Positions 42,832-51,583 of a stretch of 64,000 bases of DNA are shown one piece after another. Origin of the DNA: Roseivirga sp. Lineage in GTDB: Bacteria; Bacteroidota; Bacteroidia; Cytophagales; Cyclobacteriaceae. Numbering within the stretch: the first letter of the stretch is position 1; each line of letters opens with the position of its first letter. The notes under the pieces are model-generated. The model did not search any database. It saw only the letters and a program-made list of their open reading frames with translations, and was not told where the DNA came from. The stretch spans positions 248,001 through 312,000 of the forward strand of contig JAAWWF010000007.1 in the NCBI GenBank assembly GCA_021404565.1, in the 5' to 3' direction. Made by a program: the position numbers and the translations under genes.

Positions 42832-44847
42832 ATGAACTGCAAAAAGCCACAAATACCCAGGTATCTCATCGCACTTACCCTTATATCATTACTTGTTCCA
42901 AGCTGTCGTGTATTTGAAAGTATCGACAATCTGAGGCAAGAGGCCGAAGAGATCCTTGTCAACTTCCCTAAAACCAACTACAAAAGTGTATTTATCGATT
43001 TCAGTCATAGACGAACACCCCGACCTTCGAGTTACCTGGTATTGAGAAATATGCTGGAAGACCATGACTTCACCTTTATTGAAACCCCTGATGCTGACCC
43101 AAACCTCAGCGATGACAGTCCCTTGCTGGCTGCACTCAGGCAGGATATAGGCGTGCTGATCATTCCCGAGCCGGACCGTGTCTTTTCAGACAAAGAGCTT
43201 AGAGCGCTGGAGCTTTTTGTGGTTTTTGGCGGCCGACTCATTACCACAGCACCAGAGGCTGCCAGCATTACTCCCGCCTTCACTTCATTACTTGCGAAAT
43301 TTGGCATGAGTGCACCTTCCGGACGTATTGGCATCTCAGAGCCCATGTACTTCCCGGAGAATGGGTCCGCTGAGGCACAAGGTCATATCATGACCATATC
43401 TGAAGAAATTCGACAGGCTGGCTTTCACGATTTCGACCAGGTGGTAATGCTTTCACCAGAACAGCTGACTTTTAACGAAAACCATCGGGTCTTCAACCAC
43501 ACCGTCATTGCCTCAAAAAATGATGGTTCGACCAAGAACACGGTAATCAAGGCTACCAGCAAATTGACTACACAGAAAGGGCAGGGACACCTGATTGTAA
43601 TGGGAGATGGCTTTATGAATAAGGCCCCTGTCCAGGGTGGTTCCCAGGACCCTCAGAAAGTAGCATATCAGGGAGGGATGATAACCAGTGGCAACTTCAA
43701 GTTTCTTGTAAATACCCTCACCATTCCAGGAGACACCATTGTAATTGATGATCGGGGACCAACCCTCGACTTGCAAATACCTTCATCCATACAAGAAGGT
43801 GTGGGTTTTATCAGACCTACCGGCAATATCATAGACCTTGGTGGAGTGGTCAAAATTACCTTTCGGCTGAACGAATCTTTAGAAGTTACCAGTCTGGATG
43901 CCCTCAATAACCCTGGTGAGAGAAAAAAAGTCGATCGGAGTTTAAGCGCGTCACAACTCATCAGAATACCAGAAAGCCTATTTAGACCCGGCACTAACAC
44001 ACTGGAGGTAACAGCCACCGATCAATTTCTTAATGAGTCCTCTCAAACACTTGTTTTCGATTTCGCTTTAAGGACCATTAACAGGAGCATCACTCTTTCG
44101 TCAAAACTGCCGAATAGTGAAGAAATTAACCCGGAGATGGGAGTGGAAGCGACTGGTCCTGGTGTAAGCTACCCGAACCGAGCTACTTTTGGTGGCTTCC
44201 TTTCTGAGTCGATTTGGAACGGCCCTGAAAACTCCACCTGCGAGGAATCTTCCGAGTCCAGCCTGCTTGCTGTCACCCGGATTCGCTCGGCACCGCAAGG
44301 AGCAGGAAGGGTTGAATCCATGCAAATGCCAGCCACACAACAAGCCATTGACAGCTTCAGAAGCTTTGCCTCTTTGCTAACCTTCCATTTCCAAGATTTA
44401 TCATTGGCAGCTGGTGTACGTATAATAAATCATAGTGAGGAGAGAATCTATGCAAATACTGATGGCAGTCTGTTTATCATTCAATTTGCTGGTACACCCA
44501 TTATTTCAGCTCCAATGAATCCGCTGACGATGGTCTTGTTGCACAACAGTCCCGGCAATTGCAATGACGATGTAATCAATGTTACCTCAGGCTTTTTGCC
44601 TGTTAGCACATTGTCCGTATTGCCCAACCTGCCTGCCCGTGAAGCTGCCATTGCCCGGGCCTTTCTGGCAGATTTGAGGGGAGCAACGGGACTCAGATAT
44701 AATGTGAGAGTATTTGACAGAATCATACATGGCCAGAACAGCTACCTGCGTACGCCTCAGGGAGATCTTCGATACCCTATTGGTGTTCCTCACCCCGATT
44801 CTGCTACACCGGGACTTGATGGCTTTGCGATCATTGAAATAAGATAA
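42832..44847 (+). CDS. Large lipoprotein with GATase1/DUF4350-like N-terminal domain
   Basis: This is a 671-residue lipoprotein (lipobox LVPSC, Cys about 25). The N-terminal part has a Rossmann-like GATase1/DUF4350 look: VFIDFSHRRTPRPSSY, VLIIPEPDRVFSDKELRALELFVVFGGRLI and later GQGHLIVMGDGFMNKAP. A beta-sandwich-like segment follows (about 310-420), then an uncharacterised C-terminal third containing Cys residues and NVRVFDR. No catalytic triad is obvious. A shorter relative of its N-terminal domain is at 46182. Function is unknown. Confidence 0.65.
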   Translation: MNCKKPQIPRYLIALTLISLLVPSCRVFESIDNLRQEAEEILVNFPKTNYKSVFIDFSHRRTPRPSSYLVLRNMLEDHDFTFIETPDADPNLSDDSPLLAALRQDIGVLIIPEPDRVFSDKELRALELFVVFGGRLITTAPEAASITPAFTSLLAKFGMSAPSGRIGISEPMYFPENGSAEAQGHIMTISEEIRQAGFHDFDQVVMLSPEQLTFNENHRVFNHTVIASKNDGSTKNTVIKATSKLTTQKGQGHLIVMGDGFMNKAPVQGGSQDPQKVAYQGGMITSGNFKFLVNTLTIPGDTIVIDDRGPTLDLQIPSSIQEGVGFIRPTGNIIDLGGVVKITFRLNESLEVTSLDALNNPGERKKVDRSLSASQLIRIPESLFRPGTNTLEVTATDQFLNESSQTLVFDFALRTINRSITLSSKLPNSEEINPEMGVEATGPGVSYPNRATFGGFLSESIWNGPENSTCEESSESSLLAVTRIRSAPQGAGRVESMQMPATQQAIDSFRSFASLLTFHFQDLSLAAGVRIINHSEERIYANTDGSLFIIQFAGTPIISAPMNPLTMVLLHNSPGNCNDDVINVTSGFLPVSTLSVLPNLPAREAAIARAFLADLRGATGLRYNVRVFDRIIHGQNSYLRTPQGDLRYPIGVPHPDSATPGLDGFAIIEIR

Positions 44848-44860
44848 GTAGAAAACAGAG

Positions 44861-44887
44861 TGGAGGGTTTCGGCCCTCTGCTTTTTA
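44861..44887. terminator. Convergent hairpin terminator
   Basis: A 5-bp core GAGGG / CCCTC, extendable by two G-T pairs, is followed on the plus strand by GCTTTTT. It lies between the converging lipoprotein and ROK genes. Confidence 0.65.
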
Positions 44888-45883
44888 AACCACCCTGGCT
44901 TGCTGTGGGATTTTGATACTCTCGTCCTGAACAATCTCGCTCCATACCAAAGCACTTGCACCCAGCACGGCAGCATTCTTATCCATTAGCTCTGAGAGTC
45001 TGATATCAATTTTACCCTTAAGTCCCGGGTAGAGATACTCTTCAAACTTTTTAGCGGTGGCATCAACAATGATATCTCCAGCTTTCGCCAGGCCACCAAA
45101 GAGAAAAATTGCTTCCGGGCTGGTAATGGCTGCCGCATCGGCAAGTTTCAGTCCCAGAATGTTAGAGGTATAATCGTAAGCTTCAAGTGCCAGCGGATCA
45201 CCACCAAGGGCCATTTCAGTAATCTTTTTTGCGGAAAGGGTCTCGTAGGTATAAGTTCTTAAGGGAGATTCAATATTGTTGGTCGCCATTAATTTAAACA
45301 CCGTCCGTTTGATGCCAGAGGCCGAAGCATAGGTTTCGAGGCAACCTCGTTTACCACAATTACATTGCCTGCCATCCGGGTAAACGTTAGCATGTCCCAG
45401 CTCACCTGCCAGGCCATCGTGACCGTAAATAAGTTTTCCACGGGTTACAAAACCACTTCCCAAACCGGTGCCCAGCGTAACGAGAATGAAATCGTTCATG
45501 TCTTTGGCTCCACCAAACACTTTCTCACCAATGGCTGCAGCATTGGCATCATTGGTCAGCACCATGGGTAAATCGAAGTACTCCTGAAAAAGATCCACAA
45601 AGGGTACTATGCCTTTCCAGTGCAGGTTGGGAGCATGTTCTATGGTACCCTTATAATAGTTACCATTCGGGGCACCAATGCCTATTCCTTTGATCTCAAA
45701 TGAGGTGTCGATGGCATCCAGCTGAGCATAAATCTCTTTGCTCAGCGCATCGAGAAATGAGCGAATATCGCGATGACTATAGGTAGGCATAGAGCCTTCC
45801 ATCAGCATATTACCGTCTATATCTACCAGACCGTATTTAGTGAAGGTACCACCAATGTCAATTCCAATTGCCGTCTCTCTCAT
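44885..45883 (-). CDS. ROK family sugar kinase (glucokinase-like)
   Basis: This is a 332-residue ROK protein. It has an N-terminal phosphate-binding GIDIGGTFTKYGLVD (about 6-20), NDANAAAIGE with catalytic Asp, TLGTGLGSGFV, the zinc motif with CNCGKRGC (about 177-184) followed by LETYAS, and FGGLAKAGD. It likely phosphorylates glucose or an N-acyl hexosamine. There is no helix-turn-helix extension, so it is a kinase rather than a NagC-type repressor. Confidence 0.92.
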   Translation of the reverse strand: MRETAIGIDIGGTFTKYGLVDIDGNMLMEGSMPTYSHRDIRSFLDALSKEIYAQLDAIDTSFEIKGIGIGAPNGNYYKGTIEHAPNLHWKGIVPFVDLFQEYFDLPMVLTNDANAAAIGEKVFGGAKDMNDFILVTLGTGLGSGFVTRGKLIYGHDGLAGELGHANVYPDGRQCNCGKRGCLETYASASGIKRTVFKLMATNNIESPLRTYTYETLSAKKITEMALGGDPLALEAYDYTSNILGLKLADAAAITSPEAIFLFGGLAKAGDIIVDATAKKFEEYLYPGLKGKIDIRLSELMDKNAAVLGASALVWSEIVQDESIKIPQQARVV

Positions 45884-46181
45884 AGCGCTTCAAAATTTCA
45901 GCGTTAGACCTGCCCTCCAAACCAATGTATCGGGCCTGATTTAACGCTTTCTTCTCCTATTCGCTCCTCCATTTTCACCAATAGGAAAGGTAAAAAGCAG
46001 ATCAATATGCTGAATAAAAGAAAGTGATTGCCGATTCCTTTTGAAAATCAGAGCTAACGATTGCAGAACTTTTTAAAGAATTGGCCATTGAACGTTTGTA
46101 GGTCCACGGAATCACCTGACGTTTTCAGCAATCGCTCAGAGTATTTGACTTGAAAAATTAGCATGAAGGTGCTTCTGCTTC

Positions 46182-47066
46182 CTATTTCTGATCAAACAAC
46201 CAATCGAGCAGGTTTACCAGAAAGGGAGCGTTCTGCTCTGCTCCCTGTGCATTCATACCCACTTTGAACCTTTGTTTCCCTGCCAGCTGAGTAGTGAACA
46301 TAGCCGCCTCACCGAACACCGCCAGCTTGCCCTTCCCATATTGCAAAACAGCTCCCTGATATTGCCCCTCAATGTCAATTGCCGGAGTTTCGAGGTTGAA
46401 TCGCCATGCGGTATCTGGTCTTAGAGATATATAACCTTTAGCAAAACGCATCAGTCCTTCTGCTTTATCAGGAATGGTAAAGGCCTGACCGGTAAAGGTG
46501 GCAATCTGATCTATCTCGCTGGTGATTTGATGCTCCAACAGGGATTTGTCTCTTTTAGTAAAGTAATCCCAGCCCTGTACCTGCGGGTTTCGTGCAAAGC
46601 CATTTCCAAATTGAAAACCAAAAGCCTGACCTATGGCCTGAGCAGCTCCGCCAAAAGGCATATGATCGGCTATCAGGAACAAGCGCCCCCCCTGCCTGAC
46701 CCATTTTTTAAGCACTTTCACCTCTTTTGTGGAAAAAGCAGAAGGGTTGGGCAGCACCCAATTTCCCATATCACTTTCATGAATCGGGTTTGAAATCACG
46801 AGCATAGCTACTTCTGTCAGTTCTTTGGATGAAACAGATTCAGTCAACGACCTCACCTCAAAACCGTAATCTTGCAGAATCTTGGCGAATGGGGCATACC
46901 GTCCCTCCCGGGTATGAAAGTTATGGTGGGCTTCATCAATGAGTATCAGGGGTCTCTCCCCCTCCACAAACCCGGGAGTTACCTTGTAATCAAAGTCGGG
47001 ATCGGCAACCTGCTGCGACCATAATGATAAAGGGACCAAAAGCAGTATAACTAAGATTCTTTTCAT
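46182..47066 (-). CDS. DUF4350-type exported protein
   Basis: This 294-residue protein has a short signal peptide (to about residue 18) and one GATase1-like/DUF4350 domain: RPLILIDEAHHNFHTREGRY near residues 39-58, KWVRQGGRLFLIADHMPFGG, and a C-terminal GKLAVFGEAAMFTTQL. The conserved DEAHHNFHT stretch is unusually rich in His and may bind metal or substrate. Related domains occur in gliding or membrane-associated proteins. The 298-base gap on its right side (to 45883) contains no recognisable gene. Confidence 0.75.
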   Translation of the reverse strand: MKRILVILLLVPLSLWSQQVADPDFDYKVTPGFVEGERPLILIDEAHHNFHTREGRYAPFAKILQDYGFEVRSLTESVSSKELTEVAMLVISNPIHESDMGNWVLPNPSAFSTKEVKVLKKWVRQGGRLFLIADHMPFGGAAQAIGQAFGFQFGNGFARNPQVQGWDYFTKRDKSLLEHQITSEIDQIATFTGQAFTIPDKAEGLMRFAKGYISLRPDTAWRFNLETPAIDIEGQYQGAVLQYGKGKLAVFGEAAMFTTQLAGKQRFKVGMNAQGAEQNAPFLVNLLDWLFDQK

Positions 47067-47094
47067 GAAACTAAATTATTAGTTTTTATACTCA

Positions 47095-47120
47095 ATAAAA
47101 AGCCCCTTCTCCCAGGGGCT
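47095..47120 (-). terminator. Terminator after the TonB-dependent receptor gene
   Basis: Arms AGCCCC (47101-47106) and GGGGCT (47115-47120) enclose a short loop. On the minus strand the hairpin is followed by TTTTATT. Confidence 0.75.
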
Positions 47121-47139
47121 CTTATTATATCCTTATAAA

Positions 47140-49593
47140 TCAGAATCCCAATCCTACCGAAAACAGGAAGTTGGTGCCTGCCTGTGGGTATAGGTAGTTT
47201 TCCCTGACCTCAAAATCTCTGCCGCCAAAATAGCCGAAGGTATAGCCATTAGACTCGTATTCGGTATTGAAAACATTGTTGACCAGCAGATTCAGGGAAA
47301 TCTCCTTAATCGTTTTGGTTTTGAAGGCATAATTGATCCGTATATCGTTCACAAAGAATGCATCGATCTTACGCCCATCATTTTGAGTATTGTCAAGAAA
47401 CTGATCTCCCACATATTTGGACAGCAGACTGAGTGAAAATCCATCCGCAGGCTCGTAGCTTAGCTGACTACCAAGTACTACACTGGGTGAAAAGGCTATG
47501 TCGGTATCCTCAAAGGTAGTGCGTACCTCGTTAAACTCGTCAAAGGCCGGACCATAGTCCAGGATCAGTTCATTAAACTCCTTGATCTTATTCTCACTCA
47601 AGGCGGCATTTACATTCCAGGTAAGGTTTCTTGTTACCTCCATACCCAATTGCGCTTCAATGCCCATGCGATAGCTATCGGCCACATTGGTACGAATACC
47701 AGCCCCCACGTCATTTACTTCACCGGTCAATACGAGCTGGTTGGAATAGTCCATCAGGTAATAGTTGATCTGAAAAGCATAATTACCAGAAGCTTTTCTG
47801 TAACCAATCTCCAGATTATTCAGGGTTTCATGCTCTGGAAAAGTACCTGGCGTAGCATCAATGATATCTGATCGATTAGGTTCTTTATTGCCTATCGCAA
47901 AGGACGCATACACGTTAGCATTGCTTCCAAGATCCAGGGTGGCACCAAACTTAGGGTTAAAGAAGGTATAGTTTTTATCAAAGTTGATAGCTCTGAGATC
48001 GTTGTCTGTACCCATACCTGAATAGCCCACAGTTCTCAGTTGCAGGTCACCGAACAGGTTAAGGTTCGGCCCTACCTGATAGTTTAGCTTAAAGAAAGTA
48101 TTGAAGTCCGTCTTATCAGAGTTACTTTCATACCATCTATGACGAATGTCTCCATTACTGGCAAACTGTGCCCAGATGACCTCACCGAAATGCCCACCAT
48201 CATACTTGCTGTATCCCCCACCTAGAACGGCAGTCACATCCTCAGTGTCATAGTTCAGGCCATAAGTCATCCCATAAAAATCGTTGTCCAGCGAGCGTCT
48301 TCTGATCAAGTCTGAAGAAGTGATGGTGGTAGCCCCAACCACCACATCATCCAGAAGATAATCTGCCAGATCTTCATCATCCTTGAACTCCTCAAAGAAG
48401 CCCTCTCCCTTTGTGTAGAAAAGTGCGGAGTTAAGACTCCATTCCTGGTTAAAGGTATGAGCAAAATGAAGTTGATAATGGTCTTGTCCGTAGTCATCTA
48501 CCTGATTATCATACTGATAAAAATTGAAGGTACGCCCTGAATTTCTGAGGTTGGCTGCCTGGGCAGCGGTGTAACCATTATTGGCGATTACCGCATCAAT
48601 ACCAGCCACATCGCCTCTGAGTTTTGCTTCCGGAGTACCATTCCAACTTTGGTAGGTCACTTCACTTCCCGAAAAGGTGATAAACTTCAGAACAGACTTT
48701 TTGCCGAAATAGCCTCCTGAAAGGTAATAAGAGCTCAAGTCGGCACTAGCTCGATCGATAAACCCATCAGAGGTGATGCTTGACAGTCTGCCCTCAAACG
48801 CCCACTTGTCTGCCAGCAATCCAGTGCTGTAGACCGCATTGAACTTCTGTGTGTTGTAAGAACCCAGGGTGGTATTTACCCTGGCCATTGGCTCCTGGCT
48901 CAGGCCATTGGTCAATACATTGATGGAGGCTCCGAAAGCTCCCGCACCATTGGTAGAGGTACCTACTCCTCGCTGCACCTGAATATTATCCGTAGAGGTA
49001 GCCAAATCGGGTGTATTGACCCAGAAGACACCCTGTGATTCAGAGTCATTGACAGGTATACCGTTGATCGTCACATTGATCCGGGTAGGGTCACTTCCCC
49101 GAATTCTGATACCGGTATAGCCTACTCCGGCACCGGCATCCGAGGTAGTCACAACTCCCGGGGTCCAGTTGAGCAAAAATGGCAGGTCCTGGCCCAGATT
49201 CTGCCTGGCAATCTCCTCTTTTTCCAGATTGGTAAAGGTGGTAGGTGTGTTCTCGGTAGCCCGGGTACCTGTTACAATTACCTCTTCCAGACCCTTAAAG
49301 CTCGGCTTCATAATGACCGTAATGGCTACCTCATCTGCCACGGTAATATCCACTTCGTAGTTACGGTATCCTATCATGCTCACCTTCACAGTGTACTTGC
49401 CTTCCGGCACATTCCTGATCTCAAAATTGCCTCCGGCATTGGTGGCAACTCCCTTTTCAATGTTGCTGATAAGCACAGTGGCACCCTGAAGTGCATCTCC
49501 GTTTACAGCATCGGTTACTTTTCCCCGGACCGTATATTGCGCCAACAGTCCCAGGCTCATCAGCATCATAGCCGCTGATAACAAAACTTTTTT
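47140..49593 (-). CDS. TonB-dependent receptor, TPP-riboswitch controlled (putative thiamine uptake)
   Basis: This 817-residue outer-membrane receptor has a signal peptide to about residue 19, then a carboxypeptidase-regulatory-like domain (YTVRGKVTDAVNGDALQGATV, about 20-100, in part). The plug follows (EEVIVTGTRATENTPTT, GIRIRGSDPTRINVTINGIPVND, in part), and then a 22-strand-type barrel ending in the aromatic residue Phe (FSVGLGF). The start is the ATG at 49593, which gives the signal. The TPP riboswitch directly upstream implies thiamine or a precursor as substrate. That is inference from regulation, as the barrel itself does not show it. Confidence 0.9.
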   Translation of the reverse strand, partial: KKVLLSAAMMLMSLGLLAQYTVRGKVTDAVNGDALQGATVLISNIEKGVATNAGGNFEIRNVPEGKYTVKVSMIGYRNYEVDITVADEVAITVIMKPSFKGLEEVIVTGTRATENTPTTFTNLEKEEIARQNLGQDLPFLLNWTPGVVTTSDAGAGVGYTGIRIRGSDPTRINVTINGIPVNDSESQGVFWVNTPDLATSTDNIQVQRGVGTSTNGAGAFGASINVLTNGLSQEPMARVNTTLGSYNTQKFNAVYSTGLLADKWAFEGRLSSITSDGFIDRASADLSSYYLSGGYFGKKSVLKFITFSGSEVTYQSWNGTPEAKLRGDVAGIDAVIANNGYTAAQAANLRNSGRTFNFYQYDNQVDDYGQDHYQLHFAHTFNQEWSLNSALFYTKGEGFFEEFKDDEDLADYLLDDVVVGATTITSSDLIRRRSLDNDFYGMTYGLNYDTEDVTAVLGGGYSKYDGGHFGEVIWAQFASNGDIRHRWYESNSDKTDFNTFFKLNYQVGPNLNLFGDLQLRTVGYSGMGTDNDLRAINFDKNYTFFNPKFGATLDLGSNANVYASFAIGNKEPNRSDIIDATPGTFPEHETLNNLEIGYRKASGNYAFQINYYLMDYSNQLVLTGEVNDVGAGIRTNVADSYRMGIEAQLGMEVTRNLTWNVNAALSENKIKEFNELILDYGPAFDEFNEVRTTFEDTDIAFSPSVVLGSQLSYEPADGFSLSLLSKYVGDQFLDNTQNDGRKIDAFFVNDIRINYAFKTKTIKEISLNLLVNNVFNTEYESNGYTFGYFGGRDFEVRENYLYPQAGTNFLFSVGLGF

Positions 49594-49657
49594 CATTAGT
49601 AATTCATTAAAATGGTTCAACATCGGGTAGCCGGGGAAGCTCCCAAAAATAGTTTTA

Positions 49658-49757
49658 CCATACCTCCCTGCGCCAGCATTACCTGGGTCAGGTTCAATGG
49701 GTATAATCTCAGCCCGTAATCACTTCCCTGCGTACGCAGGAAAAGGGCACCCCTTAT
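49658..49757 (-). promoter_or_regulatory. TPP riboswitch (THI element)
   Basis: On the minus strand the segment shows GGGGTGCC at the 5' side, a variable perfect hairpin around CCTGCGTACGCAGG, then GGGCTGAGA, ACCC, GAACCTGA, GGTAATGCTGGCG and AGGGA in the canonical order. These are the conserved pyrimidine- and pyrophosphate-sensor parts. It ends about 65 bases ahead of the receptor ATG, so control may be at translation or termination. Confidence 0.95.
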
Positions 49758-49852
49758 TATGCGGCAAATGTATAAAGATTTTTTAAACCGGAAAGCCACC
49801 CACTCCAAAGAAGAAGGCGTATAAGAAAAGATTCTGGCGAAGGTGCTTTTCT

Positions 49853-50362
49853 CTAAAGTAGCCGATTGATATAGGATTTGGCTGCTTTAACGCGCTCTTC
49901 GAGAGAACCTTTCATCACCATATAGGACAAATTGCGGTTATTCACCAGTTTTTCGTACATATCAAAGAGTACATCCCGATCATCTGGATTTTCCCTCAGT
50001 GGATCGTCTTCATAAGGAATGTCATAATAAGTAAGTAGGTAAACATCGCATACATTCATGTCCAGTTGCTGCATGATCCAGGGATCACAATTGCCATATT
50101 TATAGTCACTCCAAACCTTGATAACATGTATATCAGTATCTATAAACAGAATTCGGCTTGCCTTTTTGCGCAAAGCCTTTACGGAAGCTATTTGCCCCTG
50201 GGCAATTTCCAGCAAATCTGTCTGTACATAAGGTCTGCCCAGATTTGTCAGGTATTCTCTTGAATACTCAGGTACCCACAGTGTTTTGTACTCTTCAGCA
50301 AGTCTTTGTGCCAAAGCTGTCTTGCCCGTACTCTCAGGGCCTATAATGCCTACTTTAATCAT
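49853..50362 (-). CDS. NadR-like AAA/P-loop kinase
   Basis: This 169-residue P-loop protein resembles the ribosylnicotinamide-kinase domain of NadR. It has Walker A GPESTGKT (about 7-14), WVPEYSREYL, IAQGQI, the Walker B-like FIDTD, and an ENPDDRD segment near the lid. It is single-domain, without the adenylyltransferase or DNA-binding parts. It overlaps the end of the PnuC-type gene by eight bases. With PnuC it would phosphorylate imported nicotinamide riboside. Beside a TPP riboswitch, a vitamin-B1-related kinase role is the alternative. Confidence 0.82.
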   Translation of the reverse strand: MIKVGIIGPESTGKTALAQRLAEEYKTLWVPEYSREYLTNLGRPYVQTDLLEIAQGQIASVKALRKKASRILFIDTDIHVIKVWSDYKYGNCDPWIMQQLDMNVCDVYLLTYYDIPYEDDPLRENPDDRDVLFDMYEKLVNNRNLSYMVMKGSLEERVKAAKSYINRLL

Positions 50363-51002
50363 TAACGGTGTCTGACTTTAGCATGGTCTTTTTCCAGGCC
50401 AGATAGCCCGCAATTGCCATGCCGATATAGATAAAATAGAGGATAGAATAGAAGTACATACCCTTATAGAAATACACTCCTGTAGCTATCACATCTACAG
50501 CAAACCAATAATACCAATTGTCAATTTTCTTTCTGGCGGTGAGCCACATACCCGTCACACTGAGTATGGAAGTAGTACTGTCCCAATAGGGCAACGAAGC
50601 CGGATCAATTCCTTCAAACCAGTCGGGGATTTTAATTAAAAACTGAGCAAAAGCCCATACCCCCAAAACGGTAAGTAAAACAGCGAAAAAACCAGATTTT
50701 AGCGACAACCGGGACACCTTAACCTCCTGCTGATCTTTTTTGTTTCCATTTACCCAGTAATACCAGCCATAGATATTGAGTACCAGGAAGAACACATGCA
50801 GCAAAAAGTCTCCGTATAGCCTTTCGTTCCAGAAAACCACAAAGGATACAAGCACGTACAAAATACCTGAGGGCCAGGTCCAGATGCTCTCTTTTATTAA
50901 AAAATAGACGGCTAACAGGCCAAATGCAAGCGCGCTGATTCCCCAGAAATCGAAAGTCTGAATAGTTGAGACGATTCCTTCCCAAATCTCGTTTAGGTGC
51001 AT
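50355..51002 (-). CDS. PnuC/PnuT family vitamin transporter
   Basis: This 215-residue inner-membrane protein has about seven helices. Family features are TWPSGILYVLVSFVVFWNERLYGD (about 41-64, in part), LNIYGWYYWV, and the later WYYWFAVDVIATGVYFYKGMYF (in part). PnuC proteins facilitate diffusion of nicotinamide riboside; PnuT relatives carry thiamine. Adjacent NadR-like kinase favours nicotinamide riboside, whereas the riboswitch-receptor next in line favours thiamine. The ATG at 51002 (MHLNEIW) is chosen because the longer frame runs into the divergent thioredoxin gene. Confidence 0.85.
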   Translation of the reverse strand: MHLNEIWEGIVSTIQTFDFWGISALAFGLLAVYFLIKESIWTWPSGILYVLVSFVVFWNERLYGDFLLHVFFLVLNIYGWYYWVNGNKKDQQEVKVSRLSLKSGFFAVLLTVLGVWAFAQFLIKIPDWFEGIDPASLPYWDSTTSILSVTGMWLTARKKIDNWYYWFAVDVIATGVYFYKGMYFYSILYFIYIGMAIAGYLAWKKTMLKSDTVND

Positions 51003-51054
51003 GAGGCCAAAGATATCATTTCTTGGTATATTTCGAAGACTGAACACACGAATC

Positions 51055-51582
51055 ATGGACATGTTTAAAGCAATCATTATTCTGACCATCCTCATGGTGA
51101 TTTTTCCGCTGGTGACCCGGGGACAGGAACAGGAGTACAATGTGGAAACAGAGAGTGTTTCAGATCACGTGAACAAAATTCTGAACGGCCCCATCACCAA
51201 AGAAGGTCTTAAGAAAATGCCTTATAAAATCTGGTTCAACACCAATTACAAAACCTACCTGGTAGACACCGAGACCCTGAAAGACATTAAAAAGAGAAGG
51301 CTCAACGGACTCAAAATTATAGCCTTTATGGGCACCTGGTGTCATGACAGCAATCGTGAAATACCGAGATTGTTACGAGTTGTTGAAGAGTTGGGGATAG
51401 CTGACCAGCTCGAGCTCTATGGTGTGGATGTGAACAAAACCAGTATTAAGGAAAGAGAGAAGGCATATAACATACGAAAAACACCAACTATCATATTCAT
51501 TCGTGATGGTAAGGAAATTGGACGTATTCTTGAAGAGCCGGAAATCTCCTTTGAGCAGAATCTGGTGGAAATCCTAAAATAA
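51055..51582 (+). CDS. Thioredoxin-like exported protein with CxxS motif
   Basis: This 175-residue protein has a signal peptide (MDMFKAIIILTILMVIFPL, cleavage near RGQ, about residue 24) and a C-terminal thioredoxin fold (about 85-175). The active site reads GTWCHDS, a CxxS rather than CxxC, and RKTPTII gives the cis-Pro. Monothiol sites fit disulfide reshuffling or binding rather than reduction. The N-terminal 60 residues (DHVNKILNGPITKEGLKK) are not a known domain to me. The next gene begins one base after its stop. Confidence 0.82.
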   Translation: MDMFKAIIILTILMVIFPLVTRGQEQEYNVETESVSDHVNKILNGPITKEGLKKMPYKIWFNTNYKTYLVDTETLKDIKKRRLNGLKIIAFMGTWCHDSNREIPRLLRVVEELGIADQLELYGVDVNKTSIKEREKAYNIRKTPTIIFIRDGKEIGRILEEPEISFEQNLVEILK

Positions 51583-51583
51583 A

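Noticed and set aside
50355-51002. Definite call as nicotinamide riboside transporter PnuC
   Set aside because: The kinase neighbour supports it but the TPP-controlled receptor supports thiamine. Sequence alone, as I can read it, does not decide.
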